From: Streptomyces luteogriseus | GTDB taxonomy: Bacteria > Actinomycetota > Actinomycetes > Streptomycetales > Streptomycetaceae | Assembly: GCF_014205055.1 (NCBI RefSeq) | Contig: NZ_JACHMS010000001.1 | Location: 7,468,501 to 7,532,500, forward strand | Length of the DNA stretch: 64,000 bases | Direction: 5' to 3' | Shown: positions 9,426 to 17,211 of the stretch, piece after piece | Numbering within the stretch: the first letter of the stretch is position 1 | How the letters are laid out: each line of letters begins with the position of its first letter | Notes under the pieces: generated by a model | Seen by the model: the letters and a program-made list of their open reading frames with translations, nothing else | What the model was told of the DNA's origin: nothing | Databases searched by the model: none | Program-made: the position numbers and the translations under genes

Positions 9426-12400
9426 CCTCGCAGTACGGGACCGGCCCGCAGGGCGACACGCACACCCCCTCCGTCACGGACGTCGTGACCTCCGTGTGGG
9501 CGTCCGTGCTGCGCATCGACCGCCCGAACCCGGACGCGAACTTCTTCGCCCTCGGCGGCAACTCGCTCCAGGGCGCCCGGATGGTCGGCCGGCTCCGTGA
9601 GGAACTGGGCATCCGCATCCCGCTCAGCGCGCTCTTCGAGAGCCAGACGGCCGCCGAACTGGCCGCCAGGATCGAGGACCTGCGCGGGGACGCGCCACGC
9701 ACCGGCGTCACCGTCCCGCCGTTCACGGAGCGGACCGGGGGGACCTTCCACGCACCGGCTTCCTTCGCCCAGCAGCGCCTGTGGGTGGAAGAGCACATCC
9801 TGGGCCCCAGTTCCCGGTACAACGTCCCCGCCGCCGTGGAGATCGAGGGAGACCTCGACGTCGCGGCTCTGCGCCTGGCCCTCCAGACGCTGGTCGACCG
9901 GCACGAGCCGTTCCGCACCGCCATCCGCGCTGTCGGTGGCGTACCCCACCAGGTGGTCGAGGCCGCCGTGGAACTGCCCTTGGAGATCGTCGACCTTCAA
10001 GGCGAGCCGGACGAACAGCGGGAGCAGGTCCTCGTCGACCGGATCGGCGCCTCGGCGCAGCGGCCGTTCGACGTCGAGCGGGGCCCGCTGCTGAGGGCGG
10101 AGCTGTACCGGCTTGAGGACCAGTGGCACGTCCTGCTGGTCAACATGCACCACGCCATCACCGACATCCACTCGTTCGAGCTCGCGGTGGCGGAGTTGCT
10201 GGAGCTGTACGCGACGGCCGCCAAGGGCACCGTCCCGCCGGCCGAACCGCCGGCCCTGCAGTACGCCGACTTCGCGGCCTGGCAGCGCCGCACGGTCGGC
10301 GACGCCGCGTTCGACGCGCAACTCGAGTACTGGAAGGAGTGCCTGCGCGGCCCCCTCCCCGTGCTCGACCTGCCCACGGACCTCACCCCGCAGGGCTCCC
10401 CGAGCGGCCGGGGCGCGACCGTCGCGGTGGAGCTGCCACGGGCCGTCTCGCGCCGCATCCGGGAACTGGCCCGGCAGAACGACGCCACGCCGTTCATGAC
10501 CGTGCTGACTCTCGTCGCCGCGCTGCTGCACCGGTACAGCGGCCAGACGGACATCGTGGTGGGCACCCCCAGCGCCAACCGGGATCTGCCCGAACTGGAA
10601 GGCATGCTGGGCTACTTCCTGAACACCCTCGCCGTACGCTGCGACCTGTCCGGCGACCCGACGGTGCTGGAACTGCTCGGTGGCGTACGCGAGCGGACGC
10701 TGGGAGCGTACGCGCACCAGGACGTCCCGTTCGAGCGGGTGGTGAACGCCGTGGCCACGGACCGCTCCGGGCTGCAGTCGCTGTTCCGGGTCATGCTCGC
10801 CTTCCAGCAGGAGTTGCCGTCGCCGCAGCTGCCCGGCCTCACCGTCACCGACGTCGACCTGGACCGCAACGCGGCCAAGTTCGACCTGGTGTTCTCGGTG
10901 ACCGAGACCGAAACCACCTACCGTGTGGCGCTGGAGTACAACACCGACCTCTTCGTCGAGGACAGGGCGTGGCGGATCCTCGACCACTTCCGCACGCTCG
11001 CCGCCGACGCGGTCGCCGCGCCGACGAAGCGCCTCTCGGGCCTGCAGGTTCTTCCCGAGGAAGAGCAGCGGCAGATCGAGTCCTGGTCGCGGGCCCGCTG
11101 CGGTCCGTATCCGACGGACACGTTCCTCCACCACATGTTCGAGGAGCAGGTGCGCAGGACGCCCGGAGCGGTGGCGGTCGAGAGCGGCGACGCCCGGGTC
11201 ACCTACGGCGAACTGAACCGGCGCGCGGACCTGCTGGCGGCCGCGCTCATGGAACGCGGCGTCTCCACGGACCACCTCGTGGGGCTCTGCGCGGAACCCT
11301 CGGTGGACCTCCTGGCCGGCATCCTCGGCATCCTCAAGGCGGGGGCGGCCTACGTGCCGATCGACCCGCTCGCCCCCGTGGACCGCATGACCCACCTGGT
11401 CGAGGACAGCGGGCTGCGCGTACTGGTGACCACTGCCGAGCTGCACCCCCAGCTGCCCGGCGTCGCGCTCGACGGCGTGGACGTGGTGCACGCCGGGACG
11501 GCGGGACCCGTCGGGGACGAGGGCGCCGCACCGGGCGCGCGGTGCCCCGAGGCGGCCGTGGACCCGGCACAGCTCGTGTACCTCATGTACACCTCCGGGA
11601 CGACGGGCAGGCCCAAGGGCGTCGGACTGCCCCACACGGCCGTCACCCCCTGGATGCGGTGGGCGCAGGACATCCGGCCCATCGGCGAGGGCACCCGGGT
11701 CGTGCACAACCTCGCGTACCACTTCGACTGGTCCGTGGAGCAGATGTTCCACGCGCTGACGAGCGGGGCCTGCCTGGTCATGCTGCCGCTGGACGTGCGC
11801 GCGGACCCCGAGGCCACGGCCCGGTTCGTGAACGAGCACGACATTCACATGCTGTATCTCACGCCCACCCAGATGCGGGCACTCACAGGCGTCGGCGTCA
11901 CCCTGCCGACCCTGCGGCACGTCTCCCTGGGCGGCGAGAACCTGAGCGGCGACCTGGTCGCCCGCATCCGCGAGGTCGTGTCGCCCGAGTGCCTCGTCTG
12001 GAACGAGTACGGCCCCACGGAGACCGCCGGTGTGGCGCTCGCCGGACGCATGGGCCACGCCGCGGAGGACCGCGCCTCCATGCCGCTCGGGGAGCTCGTC
12101 TCCAACGCCTCCTGCGCCGTCGTGGACCGCTGGGGCAACCAGCAGCCGATCGGCGTCCCCGGCGAGCTGCTGGTCGGCGGCGACGGCGTGGCCCGCGGCT
12201 ACCGCAACCGTCCCGGCCTGACCGCCGAACGCTTCGCCCCGGACCCCGCGAGGCCCGGTCGCCGCCTCTACCGGACGGGCGACACGGTGCGCTGGCTGCC
12301 GGGCGGCGAGATGGAGTTCCTCGGCCGCACCGACCACCAGGTCAAGATCCGCGGCGTGCGGGTCGAGCTGGAGGAGATCGAGTCCGTGCTGCGCGGCCAC

Positions 12401-12943
12401 CCCGGCGTGGCGAACGCGGTGGTGGTCCTGGAGCCCGGCGAGCGGCTCGTCGCCTATCTCGTACCGGCCCCGCAGGGCGGCCCGGACGATCCGGAGCTGC
12501 GCTCGTACCTGGCACCCAAGCTGCTCGCGGTCATGCAGCCCGCCGTCTTCGTCCGGCTCGACACGATGCCGACCTCGGCCACCGGCAAGGTGGACCGGGC
12601 CCGGCTGCCCCGGCCCACCGACCAGCCCCCGGCCGAGGTCGTGGTGGTCCCGCCGAGCACCGAGACGGAGCACGCCGTCGCCGCCGTGTGGAGCGAGGTG
12701 CTGAAGCTCGACGTGGTCGACGTGAACACCACCTTCTTCGAACTGGGCGGAGACTCGCTCACCCTGCTGTCCGTCGTGGAACGGCTGCGTCGATCCCAGG
12801 ACCTGGAGATCCCGGTGCGCGCCGTCGTGGACACTCCGACCGTCGCGGGACTCGCCGCCCGGATCGACACACTGCGCTGGACCCTCGGGTCTCGGGAGAC
12901 CTCCGTCGACACGACCGGCGCGCGCGAGCTGGGTGAGCTGTGA
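9422..12943 (+). CDS. NRPS: PCP-C-A-PCP
   Basis: About 1173 residues. Domains: an N-terminal PCP (GGNSLQ, Ser near residue 48), a condensation domain (about 105-540, HHAITDI, with Asp kept but Gly replaced by Ile), an adenylation domain (about 560-1065; YTSGTTGRPKG, NEYGPTET, YRTGD, TGKVDR) and a PCP (GGDSLT near residue 1111). The specificity residues I read are D235 W236 E239 Y278 S299 G301 E322 G330 V331 K517. This matches no code I know. The two acidic pocket residues hint at a basic or polar substrate, which is inference only. The first PCP has no A domain of its own and follows the C domain that ends the previous synthase. There is no thioesterase. The C-terminus (ELGEL) is a candidate partner for the docking domain on the next protein. 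Confidence 0.94.
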   Translation: MTSQYGTGPQGDTHTPSVTDVVTSVWASVLRIDRPNPDANFFALGGNSLQGARMVGRLREELGIRIPLSALFESQTAAELAARIEDLRGDAPRTGVTVPPFTERTGGTFHAPASFAQQRLWVEEHILGPSSRYNVPAAVEIEGDLDVAALRLALQTLVDRHEPFRTAIRAVGGVPHQVVEAAVELPLEIVDLQGEPDEQREQVLVDRIGASAQRPFDVERGPLLRAELYRLEDQWHVLLVNMHHAITDIHSFELAVAELLELYATAAKGTVPPAEPPALQYADFAAWQRRTVGDAAFDAQLEYWKECLRGPLPVLDLPTDLTPQGSPSGRGATVAVELPRAVSRRIRELARQNDATPFMTVLTLVAALLHRYSGQTDIVVGTPSANRDLPELEGMLGYFLNTLAVRCDLSGDPTVLELLGGVRERTLGAYAHQDVPFERVVNAVATDRSGLQSLFRVMLAFQQELPSPQLPGLTVTDVDLDRNAAKFDLVFSVTETETTYRVALEYNTDLFVEDRAWRILDHFRTLAADAVAAPTKRLSGLQVLPEEEQRQIESWSRARCGPYPTDTFLHHMFEEQVRRTPGAVAVESGDARVTYGELNRRADLLAAALMERGVSTDHLVGLCAEPSVDLLAGILGILKAGAAYVPIDPLAPVDRMTHLVEDSGLRVLVTTAELHPQLPGVALDGVDVVHAGTAGPVGDEGAAPGARCPEAAVDPAQLVYLMYTSGTTGRPKGVGLPHTAVTPWMRWAQDIRPIGEGTRVVHNLAYHFDWSVEQMFHALTSGACLVMLPLDVRADPEATARFVNEHDIHMLYLTPTQMRALTGVGVTLPTLRHVSLGGENLSGDLVARIREVVSPECLVWNEYGPTETAGVALAGRMGHAAEDRASMPLGELVSNASCAVVDRWGNQQPIGVPGELLVGGDGVARGYRNRPGLTAERFAPDPARPGRRLYRTGDTVRWLPGGEMEFLGRTDHQVKIRGVRVELEEIESVLRGHPGVANAVVVLEPGERLVAYLVPAPQGGPDDPELRSYLAPKLLAVMQPAVFVRLDTMPTSATGKVDRARLPRPTDQPPAEVVVVPPSTETEHAVAAVWSEVLKLDVVDVNTTFFELGGDSLTLLSVVERLRRSQDLEIPVRAVVDTPTVAGLAARIDTLRWTLGSRETSVDTTGARELGEL

Positions 12944-14811
12944 CCCCACACGTGTCCGAAAGCGTCGTCGACCTGCTGCTGTCCCTGCGCGCGCAGGGCA
13001 TCGCCCTGTGGGCCGAGCACGGAAAGCTGCGTTTCGACGCCCCGGCCGGAGCGATGACCCCCGCCCTGCGGGAGAGGCTCGTCGCGCGCAGGGCGGAGAT
13101 CGTGGCCTTCCTCGCCGAAGCCGACCTGGCCGAGCGCAGCACCGTGCGGATCGCCATGACCGACGGTGTGGGCCTGGCCGCCGACCTGTACCGCCCCAAG
13201 CGTGAGGGCGTGGTGACCGAGGAACCCCTGCCGGTCGTCTGGTGCCACGAGCGTTACCGCCGGGCCGAGCATGTCAGCGGAGGTGTGCTGACCAAGCTGG
13301 ACAGCCAGCCCTGGCTCAAGGAACTCCTCCGTCATGGCTACGTGGTCGCCGTCGTCGACGTCCGTGGCGGCGGCGCGTCGGAAGGCACCCGCCCCGTCGA
13401 GTTCGACCCCCAGGAGGCCCGGGACGCCCACACGGTGACCGAATGGCTGGCGGAGCAGCCCTGGTCCACCGGACGCGTCGGCATGTTCGGCATGTCGTAC
13501 TCGGGGATCAGCCAGCTGCTCGCAGCCGGTACGGCGCCCCCGCACCTCGCGGCGATCGTCCCGCAGATGGCGATGTTCGACCTCTACGCGTTCCTGCGCC
13601 CCGGTGGGGTTTTCCGGGACGACTTCGCACGCAACTGGGCCGAGACCGTCCGCAGGCTCGACACGGAGGCGGGCGTCGCCGCTGCGGGGGACCCGGACAT
13701 ACACGGGCTCGTGGCCGAACACCGCCTCAACGCCCGGGTGTTCGAGCAGGCAGCGGCGCTGGAGTTCCGGGACAGCACGGACCGGGCGAGCGGCCTTGCC
13801 CTGTACGAGCACATCAACCCGGCCGCCGCACTTGCGGACATCAGCGCCTCCGGCGTCCCCGTGTGTCACCTGACCGGCTGGTACGACGTCTGGGTGCGCG
13901 ACACGACGCTCTGGTACCGCAACCTGACCAACCCCCAGCGCCTCGTCATCGGCCCCTGGAGCCACAACAAGTGGTCGGACGAGGACATCGCCCGTGAACA
14001 CCTGCGCTGGTACGACCACTGGCTCAAGGGCATCGACAACGGGGTCACCGGCGAACGGCCCGTCCGGTACTTCACCATGAGCGCACCGACCGGTACCGAG
14101 TGGCGCACCGCGAGCCGGTGGCCGCCGCCCCATGTGCGGCCCCGGGCGTTCCACTTCCACGAGGGCCCGGCCGGCACCGTCTCCTCCGCCAACGACGGAC
14201 TGCTGCTCGCCGAGGACGAGACCGGGGCCGCCCCTGCCGACGGCGCCGACGCCTACGAGGTCGACTACTCCGCCACCACCGGAAGGACCTCGCGCTGGTC
14301 CGACGGGTACGGCGGCGGGTTCCGCTACGACCTCACGGCGAACGACCGCAAGGCCCTGACCTACACCTCGCCGGTGCTGACCGAGGACCTGGAGGTCACC
14401 GGCCATCCCCTGGTCCACCTGTGGGTCACCTCCACCCACCCGGACGGCGAGTTCTTCGTCTACCTGGAGGAGGTGGACGAGAAGGGCGACTCCCACTACG
14501 TGAGCGAGGCGGTGATCCGCGCCTCCCACCGCGGCCTGGGCACACCCCCGTACGACGGCATGGGCCTGCCCTACCACCCGGGGACGGCGGAATCGGTCGC
14601 ACCGCTCCCCGGCGAACCGGTGGAACTCGTCGCCGACATGCACCCCACGTCGAACGTCTTCGTGGCCGGCCGCCGACTGCGGATCAGCGTCACCTGCTGC
14701 GACCGCGACAACGCCCATGTGCCCCAGCGGGACCCCGTGCCGGTCGTGCGGGTCCACCGGGGCCCCGGCCATCCGTCGCGGGTGGTCCTGCCCGTAGCGC
14801 CCCGGCTGTGA
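12940..14811 (+). CDS. CocE/NonD-type alpha/beta hydrolase with N-terminal TubC docking domain
   Basis: About 623 residues from GTG (GTGA overlap with the NRPS). Residues about 5-60 are a classic TubC_N (beta-hairpin docking) module: LLLSLRAQGIALWAE, then KLRFDAPAGAMTPALRERL, then ARRAEIVAFLAE. The rest is a CocE/NonD (X-Pro dipeptidyl-peptidase S15-like) hydrolase with a full triad: Ser186 in GMSYSG, Asp316 in GWYD, His342 in GPWSH, and a C-terminal jelly-roll region. Family members hydrolyse esters or amides, and some transfer acyl groups. TubC domains normally sit on NRPS or PKS subunits and bind the C-terminal tail of the partner upstream. Here the module should tether the hydrolase to the preceding NRPS, so it probably acts on a carrier-bound chain, either releasing or trimming it. 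The substrate is unknown. Confidence 0.92.
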   Translation: MTPHVSESVVDLLLSLRAQGIALWAEHGKLRFDAPAGAMTPALRERLVARRAEIVAFLAEADLAERSTVRIAMTDGVGLAADLYRPKREGVVTEEPLPVVWCHERYRRAEHVSGGVLTKLDSQPWLKELLRHGYVVAVVDVRGGGASEGTRPVEFDPQEARDAHTVTEWLAEQPWSTGRVGMFGMSYSGISQLLAAGTAPPHLAAIVPQMAMFDLYAFLRPGGVFRDDFARNWAETVRRLDTEAGVAAAGDPDIHGLVAEHRLNARVFEQAAALEFRDSTDRASGLALYEHINPAAALADISASGVPVCHLTGWYDVWVRDTTLWYRNLTNPQRLVIGPWSHNKWSDEDIAREHLRWYDHWLKGIDNGVTGERPVRYFTMSAPTGTEWRTASRWPPPHVRPRAFHFHEGPAGTVSSANDGLLLAEDETGAAPADGADAYEVDYSATTGRTSRWSDGYGGGFRYDLTANDRKALTYTSPVLTEDLEVTGHPLVHLWVTSTHPDGEFFVYLEEVDEKGDSHYVSEAVIRASHRGLGTPPYDGMGLPYHPGTAESVAPLPGEPVELVADMHPTSNVFVAGRRLRISVTCCDRDNAHVPQRDPVPVVRVHRGPGHPSRVVLPVAPRL

Positions 14812-14880
14812 CGGGCGGGCACCCAGCCCGTGCCTGCCCGTAGCGCCCCGGCTGTGACGGGCGGGCACCCAGCCCGTGCC
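14787..14880 (+). repeat. Two tandem copies of a 46-base unit spanning a stop codon
   Basis: Two identical head-to-tail 46-base units (14787-14832 and 14833-14878, matching on to 14880). The first contains the last codons and stop of the hydrolase; the second is non-coding. Each unit holds a 6-base-pair stem, ACGGGC with GCCCGT, around a 9-base loop. This looks like a recent slippage or unequal-exchange duplication of the gene end. Confidence 0.95.
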
Positions 14881-14885
14881 ACGAC

Positions 14886-14907
14886 CCGGGCTCCCGCAGA
14901 AGCCCGG
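14886..14907 (+). other. Short hairpin before the PCP-thioesterase gene
   Basis: CCGGGCT and AGCCCGG form a 7-base-pair stem with an 8-base loop (14893-14900). With the two repeat hairpins just upstream it gives three stems in the gap. There is no T-run, so it may stabilise mRNA ends or attenuate transcription rather than terminate it fully. The ribosome binding site GGAAAG follows near 14925. Confidence 0.5.
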
Positions 14908-14937
14908 CCGAGTCCCCCGTAACCGGAAAGTGCCTTT

Positions 14938-15918
14938 ATGAACACGGAAGTCGAAGCACGCCGCGAAGCCGTAGTGCGGGCCTGGCGCGAGACGCTGGAG
15001 TCCGACCCCGCCTCGGACGACGAGGACTTCTTCGAGGCCGGGGGCAATTCCCTCCTCGCGGTGCAACTGCAGCGCCGTCTGACCGAGGCCCTCGGCCACC
15101 GGGTGCCCCTGCGCCACATCCACGATCACCCCACCGTCCGCGGTCTCCTCGGCCTGCGACCGCCCCGGCAGCCGCGTCCCGCGCACCCGGAGGCGGCCGG
15201 CGCATCCGTCCTGAACCTGTACTGCCTGCCGTACGCCGGCAGTTCCGCCCGCATGTACGAACCGTGGAAGACCCGGCTGCCGTCGTCGGTGGCCGTCACC
15301 CCGCTGGAGCTGCCGGGACGCGGTGCCCGCTGGCCCGAGCACGCCAAGTCCGAACTGGAGCCCCTGCTCGACGACCTCGCCGGGACGATGGAGGAGGCGC
15401 ACCACGCCCCCTACGCCGTCTTCGGACACAGCTTCGGGGGCATCCTCGCCTTCGAACTCGTCCGCCACCTGCGCGCGCTGGGGTTTCCGCCGCCCCGGCG
15501 CCTGCTGGTCTCCGGCTGCCCGGCACCCCATCTGGCCACGCCCGCCGAGACCACGTACGACCTCTCGGACGAGGAGTTCACCCAGCGGCTGCGGCGGCTG
15601 CGCGGTACCCCCGAGGAACTCCTCGAGAACGAGGAGCTGATGGAGCTGTACATCCCGATCCTCCGGGCCGACTACACCATCCTCGACCACTACAAGGCGC
15701 CCCCGGCCGAACCGCTCGACTGCCCCGTCTCCGTGTTCTACGGACGCGGGGACGAGGACGCCGGACGGGACGTCACGCAACCGTGGAGCGCATACAGCGG
15801 CGGACCCATGACGATCGAGGAGATCGACGGGGACCACTTCTTCCTCCGGGACGCCGAGGACGAACTGCTCACGAAGATGGCACGGCATCTGGAGGTCCCG
15901 CGGCCAGGCAACCCGTGA
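14938..15918 (+). CDS. PCP-thioesterase didomain
   Basis: About 326 residues. Residues about 10-80 are a carrier domain (DFFEAGGNSLLAVQL with the phosphopantetheine Ser). Residues about 95-320 are a thioesterase with YCLPYAGSS, nucleophile elbow GHSFGG, an Asp in the YGRGDED region and DGDHFF with the catalytic His. The thioesterase part resembles the type II class more than the terminal type I class. The fusion to a PCP suggests it handles a specific carrier-bound intermediate, or that this is the detached last PCP-TE of the line. No A or C domain is attached, so the PCP must be loaded in trans. Confidence 0.9.
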   Translation: MNTEVEARREAVVRAWRETLESDPASDDEDFFEAGGNSLLAVQLQRRLTEALGHRVPLRHIHDHPTVRGLLGLRPPRQPRPAHPEAAGASVLNLYCLPYAGSSARMYEPWKTRLPSSVAVTPLELPGRGARWPEHAKSELEPLLDDLAGTMEEAHHAPYAVFGHSFGGILAFELVRHLRALGFPPPRRLLVSGCPAPHLATPAETTYDLSDEEFTQRLRRLRGTPEELLENEELMELYIPILRADYTILDHYKAPPAEPLDCPVSVFYGRGDEDAGRDVTQPWSAYSGGPMTIEEIDGDHFFLRDAEDELLTKMARHLEVPRPGNP

Positions 15919-15956
15919 CCGGCCCACCCCAACGGCGATTCCGAAGAGAGAAGCCC

Positions 15957-16769
15957 ATGTCCTACCCCCCTTCCGCCGCCCGGCCCGTCCGCGTCGGCGT
16001 GCAGATCCAGCCGCAGTACTGCTCCTACGCCGAGATCCGCCGCGCCGTCGCCCGGTACGAGGAACTCGGCGTGGACATCCTGTTCAACTGGGACCACTTC
16101 TTCCCCGTCTACGGCCCCGCCGACGGCGAGCACTACGAGTGCTGGACCATGCTCGGCGCCTGGGCCGAGGCGACCTCCCGCGTCGAGTTCGGCCCCCTGG
16201 TGAGCTGCAACTCGTACCGGAACCCCGACCTGCTCGCGGACATGGCGCGCACGGTCGACCACATCAGCGACGGGCGCCTCATCCTCGGCATCGGCGCCGG
16301 CTGGAACGAGAAGGACTACGACGAGTACGGCTACGAGTTCGGGACGCCGGGCAGCAGGCTCACGGCCCTGGGCGAGGGACTGGAGCGGATCGAGCGGCGG
16401 TGGCAGCGGCTCAACCCCGCGCCCACACGGAAGATCCCCGTCCTCGTCGGCGGCAACGGAGAGCGCAGGACCCTGCGTCTGGCCGCCCGGTACGCCGACA
16501 TCTGGCACGGTTTCGGCGACCCCGGCCAACTGGCGCACAAGCACAGCGTCCTCGACGCATGGTGTGCCGAGATCGGCCGTGACCCGGCGCAGATCGAACG
16601 GTCGACCCGGGTGTTCCGGCGGAGCCCCGACGAGGTCGGCAGGGACCTCGTGGACGTGGGTACGCGGCTCATCCAACTCGTGGCGCAGTCACCCAACTTC
16701 GACCCGGCACCGGTGAAGGACTGGCTGGATTTCCGGGACGACGTCAACAAGAGCCTCGTCGCGTCCTGA
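15957..16769 (+). CDS. Luciferase-like (LLM) flavin/F420 oxidoreductase
   Basis: About 270 residues, TIM-barrel LLM family. Features are VGVQIQPQYCSY at the start, FNWDHFF, LVSCNSYRNP, the DHISDGRLILGIGAGWNEKD block and IPVLVGGNGERRTLRLAARYAD. These match the F420-dependent branch best, but FMNH2-dependent monooxygenases of this fold occur in NRPS/PKS clusters and a flavin reductase lies at the cluster edge. The likely role is redox tailoring of the product or of a building block. A ribosome binding site (AGAGAGAAG) precedes the ATG, and the gene closes the first transcription unit. Confidence 0.88.
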   Translation: MSYPPSAARPVRVGVQIQPQYCSYAEIRRAVARYEELGVDILFNWDHFFPVYGPADGEHYECWTMLGAWAEATSRVEFGPLVSCNSYRNPDLLADMARTVDHISDGRLILGIGAGWNEKDYDEYGYEFGTPGSRLTALGEGLERIERRWQRLNPAPTRKIPVLVGGNGERRTLRLAARYADIWHGFGDPGQLAHKHSVLDAWCAEIGRDPAQIERSTRVFRRSPDEVGRDLVDVGTRLIQLVAQSPNFDPAPVKDWLDFRDDVNKSLVAS

Positions 16770-16933
16770 CCGCAGGCCGGCAGCGGACCCGGCCCGGGGC
16801 ACAGCCCACGGCGGGGAGAGAGACCGTCGCCGACCCAGGGCAGGGCGGCGTCGGGGAGCCCCGGCCCGACAGCCCCCGCCTGGCTCGGCGACGGTGGACG
16901 GGCCGCACGCAACTACCCCAAGATCACGATCTC
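16770..16933 (+). terminator. Large stable hairpin ending the first operon
   Basis: Inverted repeat ACCGTCGCCGA (16823-16833) and TCGGCGACGGT (16885-16895), continued inside by CCAGG/CCTGG (16835-16839 with 16879-16883) and a further nested GC stem. No T-run follows, as is common for streptomycete terminators. It lies between the oxidoreductase stop and the second cluster promoter. The rest of the stretch shows nothing else. Confidence 0.65.
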
Positions 16934-16984
16934 TTGACACACCGGGGAAGCTCTAAGAGTATGGCCAGCACGCTGCTGACATGT
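16934..16984 (+). promoter_or_regulatory. Cluster promoter copy 2
   Basis: TTGACA (16934-16939), 14 bases, TAAGAGTATG (16954-16963), 6 bases, ACGCTGC (16970-16976), 4 bases, ATGT (16981-16984). Spacing is identical to the copy at 1238-1288, while the intervening bases differ. It serves the exporter-led operon. Identical architecture at two operon heads of one cluster suggests control by one regulator or sigma factor. Confidence 0.72.
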
Positions 16985-17211
16985 GCCCACCAGGACCGAG
17001 CCGGCCGGTGAACCGGACAGGACACCGGCGGTACCGGTGGGCCGGATCCCACCCGGTGGCAGCGTTCCCGGCCGTCCGAGGCCGCTCTTCCGCAGTGCCC
17101 CGCCGCCCGGCCCCGTCGCGCCCGTGCCCTCCCACCGTGATCGCGCCCGCCGCGCCGCGGTCCGAAGCCAAGGCCCACGTCGATGAACCCCCCTGTACAA
17201 GGACGGCCTAG
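16985..17211 (+). other. Untranslated leader of the exporter operon
   Basis: About 230 bases with several GGTACCGGTGGG-like inverted stretches able to fold. An ATG at 16981, in the conserved block, opens a 76-codon frame whose TAG (17209-17211) directly abuts the exporter ATG. Its predicted peptide is Arg/Pro/Ser-rich with no family signal and is not similar to the frame in the other leader. I do not call it a gene. AAGGA at about 17199-17203 is the exporter ribosome binding site. Confidence 0.45.

Noticed and set aside
14787..14880. Direct repeat as a CRISPR array
   Set aside because: Two abutting copies with no spacers and no cas genes.
16981..17211. Leader frame of 76 codons ending at the exporter start
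   Set aside because: No family signal, no ribosome binding site, Arg/Pro-rich chance composition; listed only as leader content.
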